From: Hymenobacter rubripertinctus
GTDB lineage: Bacteria; Bacteroidota; Bacteroidia; Cytophagales; Hymenobacteraceae
Direction: 5' to 3'
DNA: 64,000 nt
NCBI RefSeq assembly: GCF_003583925.1
Contig: NZ_QYCN01000002.1
Coordinates: 39,075 to 103,074, forward strand
Shown here: one piece after another, positions 35,644-44,604 of the stretch
How positions within the stretch are numbered: the first letter of the stretch is position 1
How the letters are laid out: each line of letters starts with the position of its first letter
Translations under genes and position numbers: made by a program
Notes under the pieces: generated by a model
What the model was told of the DNA's origin: nothing
What the model saw: the letters and a program-made list of their open reading frames with translations, nothing else
The model's database searches: none

Positions 35644-36021
35644 ATGCTGCCCGCCTTTCGCCCCCTGCTGCTCACCATCCTGCTGGCCCTGCTGCCGCTT
35701 CTGGTAGGGTTTGCCGTCAATGCGGCCGCCCCGCACCCGCCCACGGCGGCGCTGGTGGCCGGCCGTTGCACCCGCTACTGCCACGACCACGCCTGCCCGC
35801 ACACCACACTGGCCACCAGCCCGGCCTACTACCGGCTGCGCCCGCTCTACGGGCTCACCATCCGGGCACTGTCGGCCGGCGGGGGCGGGACGGCCTACGT
35901 GATAGCCAACCTGCTCGTGTACTTGGTGGTTATCCCGTTGTTGCTGCTGCGCCTGACCTACGCCGTACTGCGCGACGCGCTGCTGCTGCGCCGCCTGCCT
36001 ACCGCCCCGATTAATGACTAG
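35644..36021 (+). CDS. Membrane protein of integrase-linked pair, Cys/His motif (copy 2)
   Basis: 125 residues with the same two hydrophobic regions and the loop GRCTRYCHDHACPH seen in the copy at 15994-16371; most differences are in the N-terminal segment. It starts 19 bases after the small HTH gene and overlaps the next gene by 8 bases. Conservation of the Cys and His residues in two elements suggests they matter. The family is unknown to me. Confidence 0.7.
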   Translation: MLPAFRPLLLTILLALLPLLVGFAVNAAAPHPPTAALVAGRCTRYCHDHACPHTTLATSPAYYRLRPLYGLTIRALSAGGGGTAYVIANLLVYLVVIPLLLLRLTYAVLRDALLLRRLPTAPIND

Positions 36022-36223
36022 CGCCGTGTTTTCTCTAATCTTGCGCCTGGGCCGGCTGGCCTACTGGTACTGCGTCGACTTCATGGTGAACCTGGCCGAC
36101 CTCACCGGCATGAGCTACCCCGAGGCTAACACCTGGGTGCTGCTGCTGCTCATCCCCGGGCTGCTGGTGTTGCTGCTGCTGGTGCGCGCGTGGCAGCGCC
36201 GCCGCCTGCGTCAGTTGCGCTAA
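36014..36223 (+). CDS. Small membrane protein of integrase-linked pair (copy 2)
   Basis: 69 residues, nearly identical to 16364-16585 (LGRLAYWYCVDFMVNLADLT core, one transmembrane segment, basic tail). Coupled by overlap to the preceding gene. It ends 73 bases before the convergent end of integrase 2. Confidence 0.65.
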   Translation: MTSAVFSLILRLGRLAYWYCVDFMVNLADLTGMSYPEANTWVLLLLIPGLLVLLLLVRAWQRRRLRQLR

Positions 36224-36296
36224 CTGCTTACCCACCGCCCACGAAAACGGCCCACCACACCGGCGGGCCGCATCGTTGTCGTATAGTGGGCCCCTT

Positions 36297-37598
36297 TTAA
36301 GCCGCTGACGGCTCCACGGCGCAAATCTGGCTGTCCAGGCCTGCGGAGCTGTCCGTAACCGCCTCACCGTCCCAGATCCGCCGCATCGTCTGGTGCTGAA
36401 AGTCCTCAATAATCTTGGCGTAAATCAGCGTGGTCTGAATTTTCTTGTGGCCCAGCACCTTCTGCAGCACTTCCACCGGCATACCGCGCAGCAGGCTTTG
36501 GGTAGCGAAGGTGTGGCGGGCCGTGTGCATGGTCACCAGCTCACAGGTCGGCACCGCTGAGCGCGAAATCCCCCCATTGCCCGTACTCACCAGGTCGGCG
36601 GCTCTGGTCAGGCCCGCCAGCCGGGCCACCCGCTTTAGGTACTTATTCATCACCTGGTTGGGATGCACCGGCAACAGGCGCAGCTGCTCCGGGTCGGCAT
36701 ACTGATCGAGGATGGCCGAGGCCGCCGCGCTCAGGTAGATACTCACCCCGGCCCGCGTCTTGCTCTGCACCAGCCGCAGCAGCCGCCCCCCGTTCCACTC
36801 CTGCAGGTTGCCCGCGTGCAGCGCCGACACATCGGAGTAACGCAGCCCCGTGTAGCAGCAGAACAGAAACACGTCCCGCGTGGCCACCAGGTTGGCCGGC
36901 AGCATCGCCGAAGCCAGCGCCTCCAAATCAGCCGCCGACAAGTACAGCTTCGGCGTGTCGGCCGGCTTGGCCACCAGCTTGCGCAACTCAATCCCCACGG
37001 CCACGCCCCGCTCGTCTCGCAGAAACCGCAGGAATGATTTCAGGTCCTTCACCGCCGTATAAATGCTGTTGGGCGCCAGGGCCCGCACTTCCCGCAGGTA
37101 GCTGAGCAGCGCATCGTGCCGGGCCAGGTCGTAGGTTACGGGGTCCAGGAAGGCCCCGCTGTAGGCCTCGAAATCCGTAAACCAGTTGCGAGCCACCAGG
37201 TGCTGGCGCAGCGTTTCCCGCGAGTAGCCCCGCGCCCGCATGGCCTGCCGGTACTGCTCGTAGAGCCCGTACACCGACGCCGCTTCGGGCGGGGCCGGCG
37301 CCAGCTGCGGACGCAACACCAGCCGCAGGCCGGTCAGCGTGGGCACTTCACCCACCGCCCGCAGCTTGCGCCACCACGCCAGTACGTTGTCGGCCAACAG
37401 CTTCAACCCGTCATTGGCATCTTCGAACAGGGGGTAGGAGCTGCGAAACTTCTGCTTGTCGATATTCCAGTCGGCTGGCCGGCACATTTCCCCGGTTCCA
37501 CACTTGAGGCGGACACTATCGAAATACACTACTAAATGCACCGGACAGAGGCCAGCCTTGTTTTTCTTGTCGGTGCGAAGGACAAACTGAGTCACCAT
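36297..37598 (-). CDS. Tyrosine recombinase / integrase 2 (intact catalytic set)
   Basis: 433 residues. The Arm-binding N-terminus, SAM-like domain and catalytic domain carry Arg in CYTGLRYSD, HTARH, GHKKIQTTLIY with nucleophile Tyr393 (TAC, 36420-36422). It lies beside the tRNA-Thr gene whose 3' end is the attachment site, so it probably integrates and excises the right element. About half of its residues match integrase 1 by eye. Two GGGGGGCGTT copies lie just upstream (37603-37624). Confidence 0.9.
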   Translation of the reverse strand: MVTQFVLRTDKKNKAGLCPVHLVVYFDSVRLKCGTGEMCRPADWNIDKQKFRSSYPLFEDANDGLKLLADNVLAWWRKLRAVGEVPTLTGLRLVLRPQLAPAPPEAASVYGLYEQYRQAMRARGYSRETLRQHLVARNWFTDFEAYSGAFLDPVTYDLARHDALLSYLREVRALAPNSIYTAVKDLKSFLRFLRDERGVAVGIELRKLVAKPADTPKLYLSAADLEALASAMLPANLVATRDVFLFCCYTGLRYSDVSALHAGNLQEWNGGRLLRLVQSKTRAGVSIYLSAAASAILDQYADPEQLRLLPVHPNQVMNKYLKRVARLAGLTRAADLVSTGNGGISRSAVPTCELVTMHTARHTFATQSLLRGMPVEVLQKVLGHKKIQTTLIYAKIIEDFQHQTMRRIWDGEAVTDSSAGLDSQICAVEPSAA

Positions 37599-37602
37599 AA
37601 AC

Positions 37603-37624
37603 GGGGGGCGTTATGGGGGGCGTT
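37603..37624. repeat. 12-spaced GGGGGGCGTT pair upstream of integrase 2
   Basis: GGGGGGCGTT occurs at 37603-37612 and 37615-37624. Position and period match the 12-bp tandem repeat upstream of integrase 1, though the sequence differs. Confidence 0.5.
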
Positions 37625-37685
37625 GCTCCCCCCAGGAGTTGAAGGATTCGCACCAGGAGAGACCGAGACCCCTAGACGCAAAAAA

Positions 37686-37727
37686 CCCGGAAAACGCCTT
37701 TCTCGGTGCGAGAAAGCATTTTCCGGG
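37686..37727. repeat. Long hairpin between integrase 2 and tRNA
   Basis: CCCGGAAAA and CTTTCTCG pair with CGAGAAAG and TTTTCCGGG around a 3-base loop. The outer arms match the hairpin beside integrase 1. Possible terminator or recombination-site structure. Confidence 0.65.
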
Positions 37728-37748
37728 TGCTTCGGTAGGGATAATATG

Positions 37749-37821
<73 letters not shown>

Positions 37822-37914
37822 GGGGAAGTGGCACAAAAGTAGGCGGCCGGAGGGAAGGAGCCAAACTATCGGGTGGATTTTTCGCCGCCTAAAAACTAAC
37901 TGGTTGAATTTCCG

Positions 37915-37963
37915 CTAACTAAAAACGTCCTCCTGCGCTAAGCAGGAGGACGTTTTTAGTTAG
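37915..37963. terminator. Strong bidirectional terminator
   Basis: A 22-bp perfect stem (37915-37936 with 37942-37963; core AACGTCCTCCTGC) with a 5-base loop and A/T runs at the base. Downstream of the DUF349 gene. Confidence 0.9.
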
Positions 37964-37976
37964 CATCCGGAGCCGC

Positions 37977-40280
37977 TTAGCTGCGAACAGCGCGCAACTG
38001 ACGCTTCAGGCCGTCGATGCGGGCTTCGGCTTCGTCGATGCGGCCCTGGTACTCCTCGCGGAGCTGGTTGGCATTCTTGGAACGGGCGAAGAACTCCAGG
38101 TTCGTTTTGAGCGTCGAAATATCGTTTTCCAGCTCATTGATTTCCCGGCGCAACGTCTGTTCCTTCTTGTAGAGTAGTTGCTGCGAGTCGGGGGAAGCCT
38201 TTAGGCGCTCAACTTGCAGGCTGAACAGCAGGTCGGTGCGGTCGGCGTAGGAGAGGCCAGGTACCTGGGTGAGGTACTGGTCCATGAGGGCCTGGAACCG
38301 TTCCTCGGCCTGGTGGCCGCCGTGTGCGGTGGTCCCGTCGAAGGCGCGCCACTCGGCTACCTGCTGGCGGAACCCTTCGAGCGAGCCGGGCTGATCGGCG
38401 GAGAGGGTGGCTACGGTTTCGGTGACCTGGCTCAGGTGCTGGGTCTGCTCCTGGCTGAGCTGCTGGGACTTCTGCTCGCGCTGGCGACCTTCCTCTTTCT
38501 TGCGGTCAAAGAAGGCGTCGCAGGCGGTGCGGAAGCGGTGCCAGACCTTGTCCGACTGCTTCTCGGGCACCCGGCCAATCAGCTTCCAGTCCTTTTGCAG
38601 GCGGATAACGGTCTGGCGGGCCTCCTCCCAATCGGGACTTTGCAGGGCGGCCTCGGCTTGCTCGCAGAGGTCGATTTTGCGCTTGAGGTTGGTACTTTTC
38701 TCCTCGTCGAGAGCCTTGAAGAACTGGTTCTTCTTCTGGAAAAAGCCCTTGTAGGCTCCCCAGAACTGCTTGTTCATCTGCTCAGCCTTGTCGCGGGGCA
38801 CGAGGCCGGCGGCGTCCCAGGCTTCCTTGAGCTTCTGGAGCTCGTCGGTTTTGGCGCGCCACTCGTTCACGCGCTCCGTCTCGAAGTCGCCGAAGGGCAG
38901 CAGTTGGGCCAACAACTCCGTTTTGCGCGTCAGGTTCGCGTTTTCCTGGCCCTGGCGGGCCGAGAGGAACTCCTGCTTGCGGGCATGCACCTGCTCGGAG
39001 GCCTGCAAAAACCGCTGCCAGAGCGTTTCGCGCTGCTCGTTGGGCACGGGGCCGATGTGCTTCCACTCCTCGTGGAGCTGGCGCAGCTCCTGCAGGGCCT
39101 TATTGATGCTGCTCTGCTGGGCCAGGGCCTCGGCCCGGACGATGAGGACCTCCTTGGCTTCCTGGTTGCGGCGACGGTCCAGCTCCTTCATCTCGAAGAA
39201 GAGGCCGCGGTTGTTGTAATAGATGTCGAGCAGGGCGTGGTAGCTGTTCCAGAGCTCCTGGGCGTCCTGCTGGGGCACGGGGCCGGTGGCCTTCCAGTCG
39301 TTTTGCAGGGCCTTGATGCGGGCCGAGCTGTCCTTGGTTTCGGCTGATTCCACCAGCTGGCGCAGCTGGGAGAGCAGGTATTGCTTGTGGGCCAGGTTCT
39401 TGCCGCGCTGCTCGTCCTCGGCTTTGGCGTCGCGGACCCGGGAGTCGCGGAATTCCTGGTAGGCTTTGGCCAGCTCGGCGTGGCCCTCGGGACCGGCGTA
39501 GGAGAATTCTTCCTCCGCGCCGCCGGCCTCCGTGAACTGCTGGCGGCTGCTGGTGCGCCCGGCTTTGGTGGCGGCATCGTAGCGGCGGTAGAAATCGGAA
39601 ATGGACTTGCGGTTCTTGCGGGCCTGGGGGTGGCGCAGCAACTCCAGCAAATGGGCGGCCTGGGCGGGCAGGTCGAGGCTGTCGAAATCAACGGCCGGGG
39701 CGGCGGGCTGCCTGGCGGGCGCGGCCTCTGGGGCCGCGTCAGTAGTAGCGGCTTCATCGGAAGACGTATGCAGAGAACCCACGGTGGGCGCGTTTTCCAG
39801 GGCCTCGGCCACGGTTTCGGTGGGCGCTACTTCTATAACCGGCGTTACGTGCGGGGCTTCGGCCTCCGGCGGCTCGGGAGCGGCGGCGGGCTGCACTGCA
39901 GGGGCCGCTTCAATTTCGCCATGGGGAATGGTGTCGTAGTGGGCCATGGCCCGGGCTTCGCCGGCTGAATGCACTTCAGGCGCGGCCGGGTTCTCGGGCA
40001 GATGAGTGGCCGATTCCATCAGGGCATTGGCTTCGGTCGAGCCAGACTCGGGCGTGGTTGCTTCGGTGGTTTCAGCGTCCGGCTCGGCCGTGCCGGCCCC
40101 GGCGGGCTGGTTGGCGGGTAGGGGCGGGGTGCCCTGGCCAGGGCGCTCGGTCACGTCATCGGCGGTCGGGGCGGCCGGGCGGGCACTGAGTTCGGCCAGG
40201 CGGCGCTCCAGAATCTGCTGGGGCGACTCCGCCGGGGCGTTGGAATCCGTGGCGTTGGGGGTCGGTTGGTCGGGTTGCAT
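37977..40280 (-). CDS. DUF349 repeat protein
   Basis: 767 residues. The first 200 are acidic, Pro/Ala/Glu-rich and probably disordered. Residues about 260-690 contain five or so DUF349 repeats, helical hairpins with a W-K-x-x-G-x-V-P signature (NDWKATGPVPQQ, EEWKHIGPVPNEQ, DAAGLVPRDK, KDWKLIGRVPEK). The C-terminus is a coiled coil (QTLRREINELENDISTLKTN). Cytoplasmic. The family is widespread in Bacteroidota with no settled function. Confidence 0.9.
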   Translation of the reverse strand: MQPDQPTPNATDSNAPAESPQQILERRLAELSARPAAPTADDVTERPGQGTPPLPANQPAGAGTAEPDAETTEATTPESGSTEANALMESATHLPENPAAPEVHSAGEARAMAHYDTIPHGEIEAAPAVQPAAAPEPPEAEAPHVTPVIEVAPTETVAEALENAPTVGSLHTSSDEAATTDAAPEAAPARQPAAPAVDFDSLDLPAQAAHLLELLRHPQARKNRKSISDFYRRYDAATKAGRTSSRQQFTEAGGAEEEFSYAGPEGHAELAKAYQEFRDSRVRDAKAEDEQRGKNLAHKQYLLSQLRQLVESAETKDSSARIKALQNDWKATGPVPQQDAQELWNSYHALLDIYYNNRGLFFEMKELDRRRNQEAKEVLIVRAEALAQQSSINKALQELRQLHEEWKHIGPVPNEQRETLWQRFLQASEQVHARKQEFLSARQGQENANLTRKTELLAQLLPFGDFETERVNEWRAKTDELQKLKEAWDAAGLVPRDKAEQMNKQFWGAYKGFFQKKNQFFKALDEEKSTNLKRKIDLCEQAEAALQSPDWEEARQTVIRLQKDWKLIGRVPEKQSDKVWHRFRTACDAFFDRKKEEGRQREQKSQQLSQEQTQHLSQVTETVATLSADQPGSLEGFRQQVAEWRAFDGTTAHGGHQAEERFQALMDQYLTQVPGLSYADRTDLLFSLQVERLKASPDSQQLLYKKEQTLRREINELENDISTLKTNLEFFARSKNANQLREEYQGRIDEAEARIDGLKRQLRAVRS

Positions 40281-40328
40281 ACGAATCAGAAAGGAAGACC
40301 CCGCGGCGGCGGGGTACTGGATGAGGCG

Positions 40329-40895
40329 TTAGTTCAGGCGCGGGTCGGTGGGGTAGTTGGACAACATCCGGTAGCGGCCGCCCTTTTCCCGCAGGATGGC
40401 CTGCCAGAAGGCATCGGTAGTCAAAGTAAACACTTTCGCGGCAGCATTGGGGTGTACAATCCAGACATTTTCCCGCACTTCCTGCGCCAACTGGCCCGTT
40501 GTCCAGCCCGAATAGCCCACGTACAGGCGCACCTGATCGGGGGAAAGCTGGCCCTGAAGCAGTTGCTCCAGCAGCCGGCCGAAGTCGCCGCCCCAGGCCA
40601 CCGAGTCGCCCAGCGCCACGGCCTGGGGCAGGTCGGGGAGCTGGTGCAGGAAGTGGAGCGTGTCGGGCTGCACGGGGCCGCCAATGCCCAGGGGCGTGGC
40701 CGCCGCGGGCAGGGCCGCGCCGCCGGGCAGTTCCAGCACGTCGCTGAGCTGGAGGTTGGCGGGGCGGTTGAGCACCAGGCCAAACGAGCCTTTCTGCTCC
40801 GAATGCGCGCAGAGCAGCACTACGGTGCGCTCAAAGTTGGGGTCGTTGAGAAAGGGCTGGGAAATGAGCAGACTACCAGGACGAAGACGCGGCAT
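40329..40895 (-). CDS. YqgE/AlgH family protein
   Basis: 188 residues. PGSLLISQPFLNDPNFERTV, then GSFGLVLNRP and LYVGYSGWTTGQL, are the family signatures. E. coli YqgE and Pseudomonas AlgH are linked to regulation, but the molecular role is unclear. Single-gene unit divergent from pdxH. Confidence 0.9.
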   Translation of the reverse strand: MPRLRPGSLLISQPFLNDPNFERTVVLLCAHSEQKGSFGLVLNRPANLQLSDVLELPGGAALPAAATPLGIGGPVQPDTLHFLHQLPDLPQAVALGDSVAWGGDFGRLLEQLLQGQLSPDQVRLYVGYSGWTTGQLAQEVRENVWIVHPNAAAKVFTLTTDAFWQAILREKGGRYRMLSNYPTDPRLN

Positions 40896-41036
40896 GGGTC
40901 AGGCGGGTTTTGGTGAGCGAAGCCCCGCCCGGCCCGCCCGGGGGAGCAGCAAGGTCGGAAAAGATTCGGATTGACTTCGTTGCCTTTGCCTACGTTGGCC
41001 AGGGGGGGGCGGGTTCCCGGGCCGCCCGCATTGTGC

Positions 41037-41044
41037 TACCTTTG
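41037..41044 (+). promoter_or_regulatory. -7 box (TACCTTTG) upstream of pdxH
   Basis: TAnnTTTG match 171 bases before the pdxH ATG. The 13-bp tandem repeat at 41081-41155 would lie in the resulting leader. Confidence 0.45.
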
Positions 41045-41080
41045 GCGGCCCGGAGCTACCAGCGCAAAGCCGGCAGTTGG

Positions 41081-41155
41081 CTGAACATGCTGCCTGAACA
41101 TGCTGCCTGAACATGCTGCCTGAACATGCTGCCTGAACATGCTGCCTGAACATGC
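41081..41155. repeat. 13-bp tandem repeat, about 5.8 copies
   Basis: CTGAACATGCTGC repeats five times head to tail from 41081 and then breaks in a partial sixth copy. Located between the divergent yqgE and pdxH genes. Confidence 0.9.
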
Positions 41156-41215
41156 GTGCGACTTGCGGCTTGTAGCTGAAAGCCTGTAGCTCCTTGATTA
41201 AGCTTCCTTCCGACC

Positions 41216-41866
41216 ATGAACGACCAGCAACTGGCCGATTTGCGCCAGACCTACTCCCAGCGCACGCTCACCGAAGCCGACGTGCTGCCCGATCCGGTGG
41301 CCCAGTTCCGGCGCTGGCTCGATGAGGCCCTCGCCGCCCGCCTCGACGAGCCCACGGCCATGACCCTGGCCACCGTGGACCAGGCCGGGCAGCCCGCCGC
41401 CCGCATTGTGCTGCTCAAAGGCCTGCCCCACAACGAAGGCTTCCTGTTTTTTACGAATTACGACTCGCGCAAGGGCCGGGAGCTGGCCACCAGTCCGCTG
41501 GCGGCGCTCACCTTTTTCTGGCCGGGCCTGGAGCGGCAGGTGCGCGTGGAGGGCCGGGTAGAAAAAGTGCCGGAGTCGGATTCCACCACCTATTTCCAGA
41601 GCCGCCCCCGCAGCAGCCAGATCGGGGCCTGGGCCTCGCCCCAGAGCCAGCCCATTGCCAGCCGCGACTACCTGGAGCAGCGCGAGCAGCAGGTGGCCGC
41701 CCGTTTTGCGGACCAGCAGCCCCTGCCGCGGCCCGAGTTCTGGGGCGGCTACCTGCTGCGCCCCCACCGGGTGGAGTTCTGGCAGGGCCGCCCTTCGCGC
41801 CTCCACGACCGGATTGTGTACGAGCACACCGGGGCCGCCTGGAACCGCCACCGCCTGGCTCCCTAG
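41216..41866 (+). CDS. pdxH: Pyridoxamine 5'-phosphate oxidase
   Basis: 216 residues. FMN-binding split barrel with [18 protein letters not shown] (about 48-65), [20 protein letters not shown] and the C-terminal [17 protein letters not shown] that binds the PLP ring. It oxidises PNP and PMP to PLP, the last step of vitamin B6 salvage, using O2 and FMN. Start [10 protein letters not shown] at 41216. Confidence 0.95.
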   Translation: MNDQQLADLRQTYSQRTLTEADVLPDPVAQFRRWLDEALAARLDEPTAMTLATVDQAGQPAARIVLLKGLPHNEGFLFFTNYDSRKGRELATSPLAALTFFWPGLERQVRVEGRVEKVPESDSTTYFQSRPRSSQIGAWASPQSQPIASRDYLEQREQQVAARFADQQPLPRPEFWGGYLLRPHRVEFWQGRPSRLHDRIVYEHTGAAWNRHRLAP

Positions 41867-42018
41867 CGCTGCGCGCAATTAGAAAGTAAAAGGGAAACAT
41901 ATGGAAAGCCCGTCTACCTGTTTGGGGGTAGAAAAATTTACGAGTCGGTTTTATGGTGAGTCAGACCAGTGCAGAATTTTTAATTTTTCACGTTTAAATT
42001 TTAACTCCTTTTCTCCTC

Positions 42019-43341
42019 TTGGCCGAAATTCAACCTCTGCGGGGCTGGCGGTATAGCCCCGAGCTTAGCCAGCGGATTGACCAGTACGTGTCGCCGCTTT
42101 TCGATGTGGTGTCGCCCCGGCAACGGGAGGCCCTCTACCAGAACCCGCTCAACAGTATCCACCTCTCGGTGCCCCGGGGCGAGGACCCGGCCGGCGCGGC
42201 GCTGGCCCGCCTGCAACAGTGGCAGCAGCAGGGCATCCTGCGCCAGGACGAGTTGCCGGGCATCTACGCCTACTACCAGTATTTCCGGTTGCCCGGCAGC
42301 GCCCGCGAATACTGCCGCAAGGGCTTTATGTGCCACATCCGGGCTTCCGACTGGGCCGAGAACGTGGTGCTGCGCCACGAAAACACGCTGCCCGCCGCCG
42401 TCAACGACCGGGCCGAGCTGCTGGCCCGCACCGAGTTTGAAAGCAGCGCCACCCACGGCCTCTACCGCGACGATACCTTCGAGCTGGAGCGCTACCTCGA
42501 TGAGGCCATGCTGAACCCGCTCTACGAAACGGCGGAGGACTACCAGGGGGCCCGCGACGTGCTGGCCGTGATTCAGGATGCGCGCGTGATCCGGCGGTTT
42601 CAGCAGGTGCTGGCGGGGCGGGAAGTGATTCTGGCCGACGGCCACCACCGCTACGAGGGCTCGTTGGCGTATCGGCAGGCCCGCCGGGCGGCGGCCGGGA
42701 CGGCCTACACGGGCCAGGAAGCCTGGAACTACCACCTGATGTACCTGACCAACGCCGCCGCCGACGACCTGCGGATTCTGCCCACCCACCGCCTGCTGCT
42801 GGAACTGCCCGGCATCGGTGGGCCGGCCGAGCTGCTGGCCCGGCTGGCCCCGTACTTCACGGTGCTGCCGCTGGAGGACCCCTACGGCCTGCCCGAACGC
42901 ATTGCCGGCAAACCCTGGGCTTTCGGGCTGTACCTGGGCGAAGGGGAGGTGTACAAAATCCGCCTCCGGCCCGAAGTGCACACCCAACTCGACTGGCTGA
43001 CGACGCCCGAGGTGAAGGCCCTCGACCTGACGGTGCTGCACTACTTCGTGCTGGAGCGGGTGCTGGGCGTTGCGGGTCCCGAGGCCCAGCGCCAGTGGCC
43101 CGGCGTGGCCTACGTGCGCAACTTCCCCGAGTGCCTGACGCGCGTGGACCGGGGCGAGGCCCGAGCGGCCTTCATCACCAACGAGGTGAGTATGGCCGAG
43201 GTGGAGCGCGTGTGCCATTCGGGGGCCGTGATGCCGCCCAAGTCCACGTTCTTCTACCCCAAAACCATCGGCGGGTTCCTGTTTGCCAGCATCAGCGAGG
43301 CCGAAACCACGGCCCCGTTCTCCTCCGTTTTTCACTCCTAA
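42019..43341 (+). CDS. DUF1015 (SerK-like) protein with TTG start
   Basis: 440 residues. MAEIQPLRGWRYSPELSQRI, then PLFDVVSPRQREAL, LNSIHLSVPRGE and HHRYEGSLAYRQAR, match DUF1015, some members of which are ADP-dependent serine kinases. The start is TTG at 42019; no ATG exists between it and the upstream stop, and family members begin right there. Single unit followed by a GC hairpin and T run before maf. Confidence 0.85.
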   Translation: MAEIQPLRGWRYSPELSQRIDQYVSPLFDVVSPRQREALYQNPLNSIHLSVPRGEDPAGAALARLQQWQQQGILRQDELPGIYAYYQYFRLPGSAREYCRKGFMCHIRASDWAENVVLRHENTLPAAVNDRAELLARTEFESSATHGLYRDDTFELERYLDEAMLNPLYETAEDYQGARDVLAVIQDARVIRRFQQVLAGREVILADGHHRYEGSLAYRQARRAAAGTAYTGQEAWNYHLMYLTNAAADDLRILPTHRLLLELPGIGGPAELLARLAPYFTVLPLEDPYGLPERIAGKPWAFGLYLGEGEVYKIRLRPEVHTQLDWLTTPEVKALDLTVLHYFVLERVLGVAGPEAQRQWPGVAYVRNFPECLTRVDRGEARAAFITNEVSMAEVERVCHSGAVMPPKSTFFYPKTIGGFLFASISEAETTAPFSSVFHS

Positions 43342-43354
43342 CCCCGGCATCGGC

Positions 43355-43396
43355 CCGGCGCGTTGCGCGCGCGGCCGGCCGGCCGGCTTTTTTGCC
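43355..43396 (+). terminator. GC-rich terminator after the DUF1015 gene
   Basis: A self-complementary GCCGGCCGGCCGGC tract is followed by T6 just before the maf start, which it nearly touches. Confidence 0.5.
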
Positions 43397-43397
43397 T

Positions 43398-44000
43398 ATG
43401 ACCCCAACGAATGCGGCCGGCCGGCCCCGGCTGGTACTCGCCTCCGGCTCGCCCCGCCGCCACCAGTTGCTCACCGACCTGGGCCTGCGCTACGAAGTGC
43501 GCCTGCGCGAGGTGGACGAATCCTTCCCCGCCCGCCTGCGCCGGGCCGAAGTAGCCGAGTACCTGGCCGCCCACAAAGCGGCCGCCTACGCCCCCGACCT
43601 AGCCGCCGATGAGCTAGTGCTCACCGCCGATACCATCGTGTGCCTCGACGAGGACGTGCTCAACAAGCCCGCCGACGAAGCGGAAGCCGTGGCCATGCTC
43701 CAACGCCTGCAGGGCCGTGCCCACGAGGTGTACACCGGCGTGTGCCTGCGCCACGCCGATGGCCGCCAGGTGGTGTTCTCCGACGTGACCCGGGTGCACT
43801 TCCGGGCGCTTTCCACCGCCGAAATCGAGCATTACGTCCGCCAGTACCAGCCCCTCGACAAAGCCGGGGCCTACGGCGCTCAGGACTGGATCGGGATGGT
43901 GGCCGTAACGCGCTTGGAAGGCTCCTACTTCAACGTGATGGGCCTGCCCGTGCACCGCGTCTGGGAAGAGTTGGCCAAACTGGGCGCGGTAGGCGTGTAG
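43398..44000 (+). CDS. maf: Maf-family nucleotide pyrophosphatase
   Basis: 200 residues. LVLASGSPRRHQLL near residue 11, VLTADTIVCLDEDVL and YQPLDKAGAYGAQD are the family motifs. Maf proteins hydrolyse dTTP, UTP or modified nucleotides and have been linked to septum control. Start at 43398 opens directly on the family N-terminus. Confidence 0.9.
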   Translation: MTPTNAAGRPRLVLASGSPRRHQLLTDLGLRYEVRLREVDESFPARLRRAEVAEYLAAHKAAAYAPDLAADELVLTADTIVCLDEDVLNKPADEAEAVAMLQRLQGRAHEVYTGVCLRHADGRQVVFSDVTRVHFRALSTAEIEHYVRQYQPLDKAGAYGAQDWIGMVAVTRLEGSYFNVMGLPVHRVWEELAKLGAVGV

Positions 44001-44012
44001 TTCGCCAGAGGC

Positions 44013-44073
44013 CAGTCAGTAAAAACAACGTCATTCCGGGCAGTGCCCGGAATGACGTTGTTTTTACTGACTG
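44013..44073. terminator. Strong bidirectional terminator
   Basis: A 29-bp perfect stem (44013-44041 with 44045-44073; core CGTCATTCCGGGC) with a 3-base loop and A/T runs. It serves both maf and the convergent DUF4259 gene. Confidence 0.9.
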
Positions 44074-44092
44074 ATTTTCTTGTGGAGGCCGT

Positions 44093-44494
44093 TTACTGGG
44101 CCTCGAGGCGGCGCAGCAGGTCCTGCTGCACGGCCTGCCACTGGGGCAGCTGGCCCGAGGTCTGCCACAGTTCCTGAAGCTCCGACTTGGCGGATTGCGC
44201 CAGCGCGGCGCGCACGGCCCGGCGGGCCAGGTCGGTGAGTTCGTCATCATCGCTCACGTCCAACTCGTCGGTGAGGGCTAGCTGGTCGGCGGGAAAATCG
44301 GGGGCCGGGCTGCCCAGCCACGCCGCCACAATTTCGGCGGCGATCAGGGCCACGGCAGCGGCATCCCGCTCCAGGTAGTTTTCCTCCTCGGCAGCCGTTA
44401 TCAGGGCTTCCAACAGCTGTACTTCGCTGGGGTCATCGGCAAAGTCGGCCAGGAAATCCGCCGCGTCATCGTTATCAAAGTTGTACAAAGCCAT
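44093..44494 (-). CDS. DUF4259 family protein
   Basis: 133 residues. NFDNDDAADFLADFADDPSE near the N-terminus matches the family's F-x-NDDA-x-D-(F/W) signature. Acidic, cytoplasmic, unknown function. Monocistronic. Confidence 0.8.
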   Translation of the reverse strand: MALYNFDNDDAADFLADFADDPSEVQLLEALITAAEEENYLERDAAAVALIAAEIVAAWLGSPAPDFPADQLALTDELDVSDDDELTDLARRAVRAALAQSAKSELQELWQTSGQLPQWQAVQQDLLRRLEAQ

Positions 44495-44604
44495 CTACGG
44501 GTTCGGGGTTGGGGGAGTCAGGAAGGGCAGATCGGATAGAAACGAATCCGGAAAACCAAAGGTAGTGGTTCCCGCTTTCCTGGTCCTGCTGCCGTACTTG
44601 CTCC

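Noticed and set aside
38214-39347. Long plus-strand open frame opposite the DUF349 gene
   Set aside because: It is an antisense shadow of high-GC coding sequence and has no recognisable domain.
41081-41155. Tandem repeat as a CRISPR array
   Set aside because: Copies are head to tail with no spacers.
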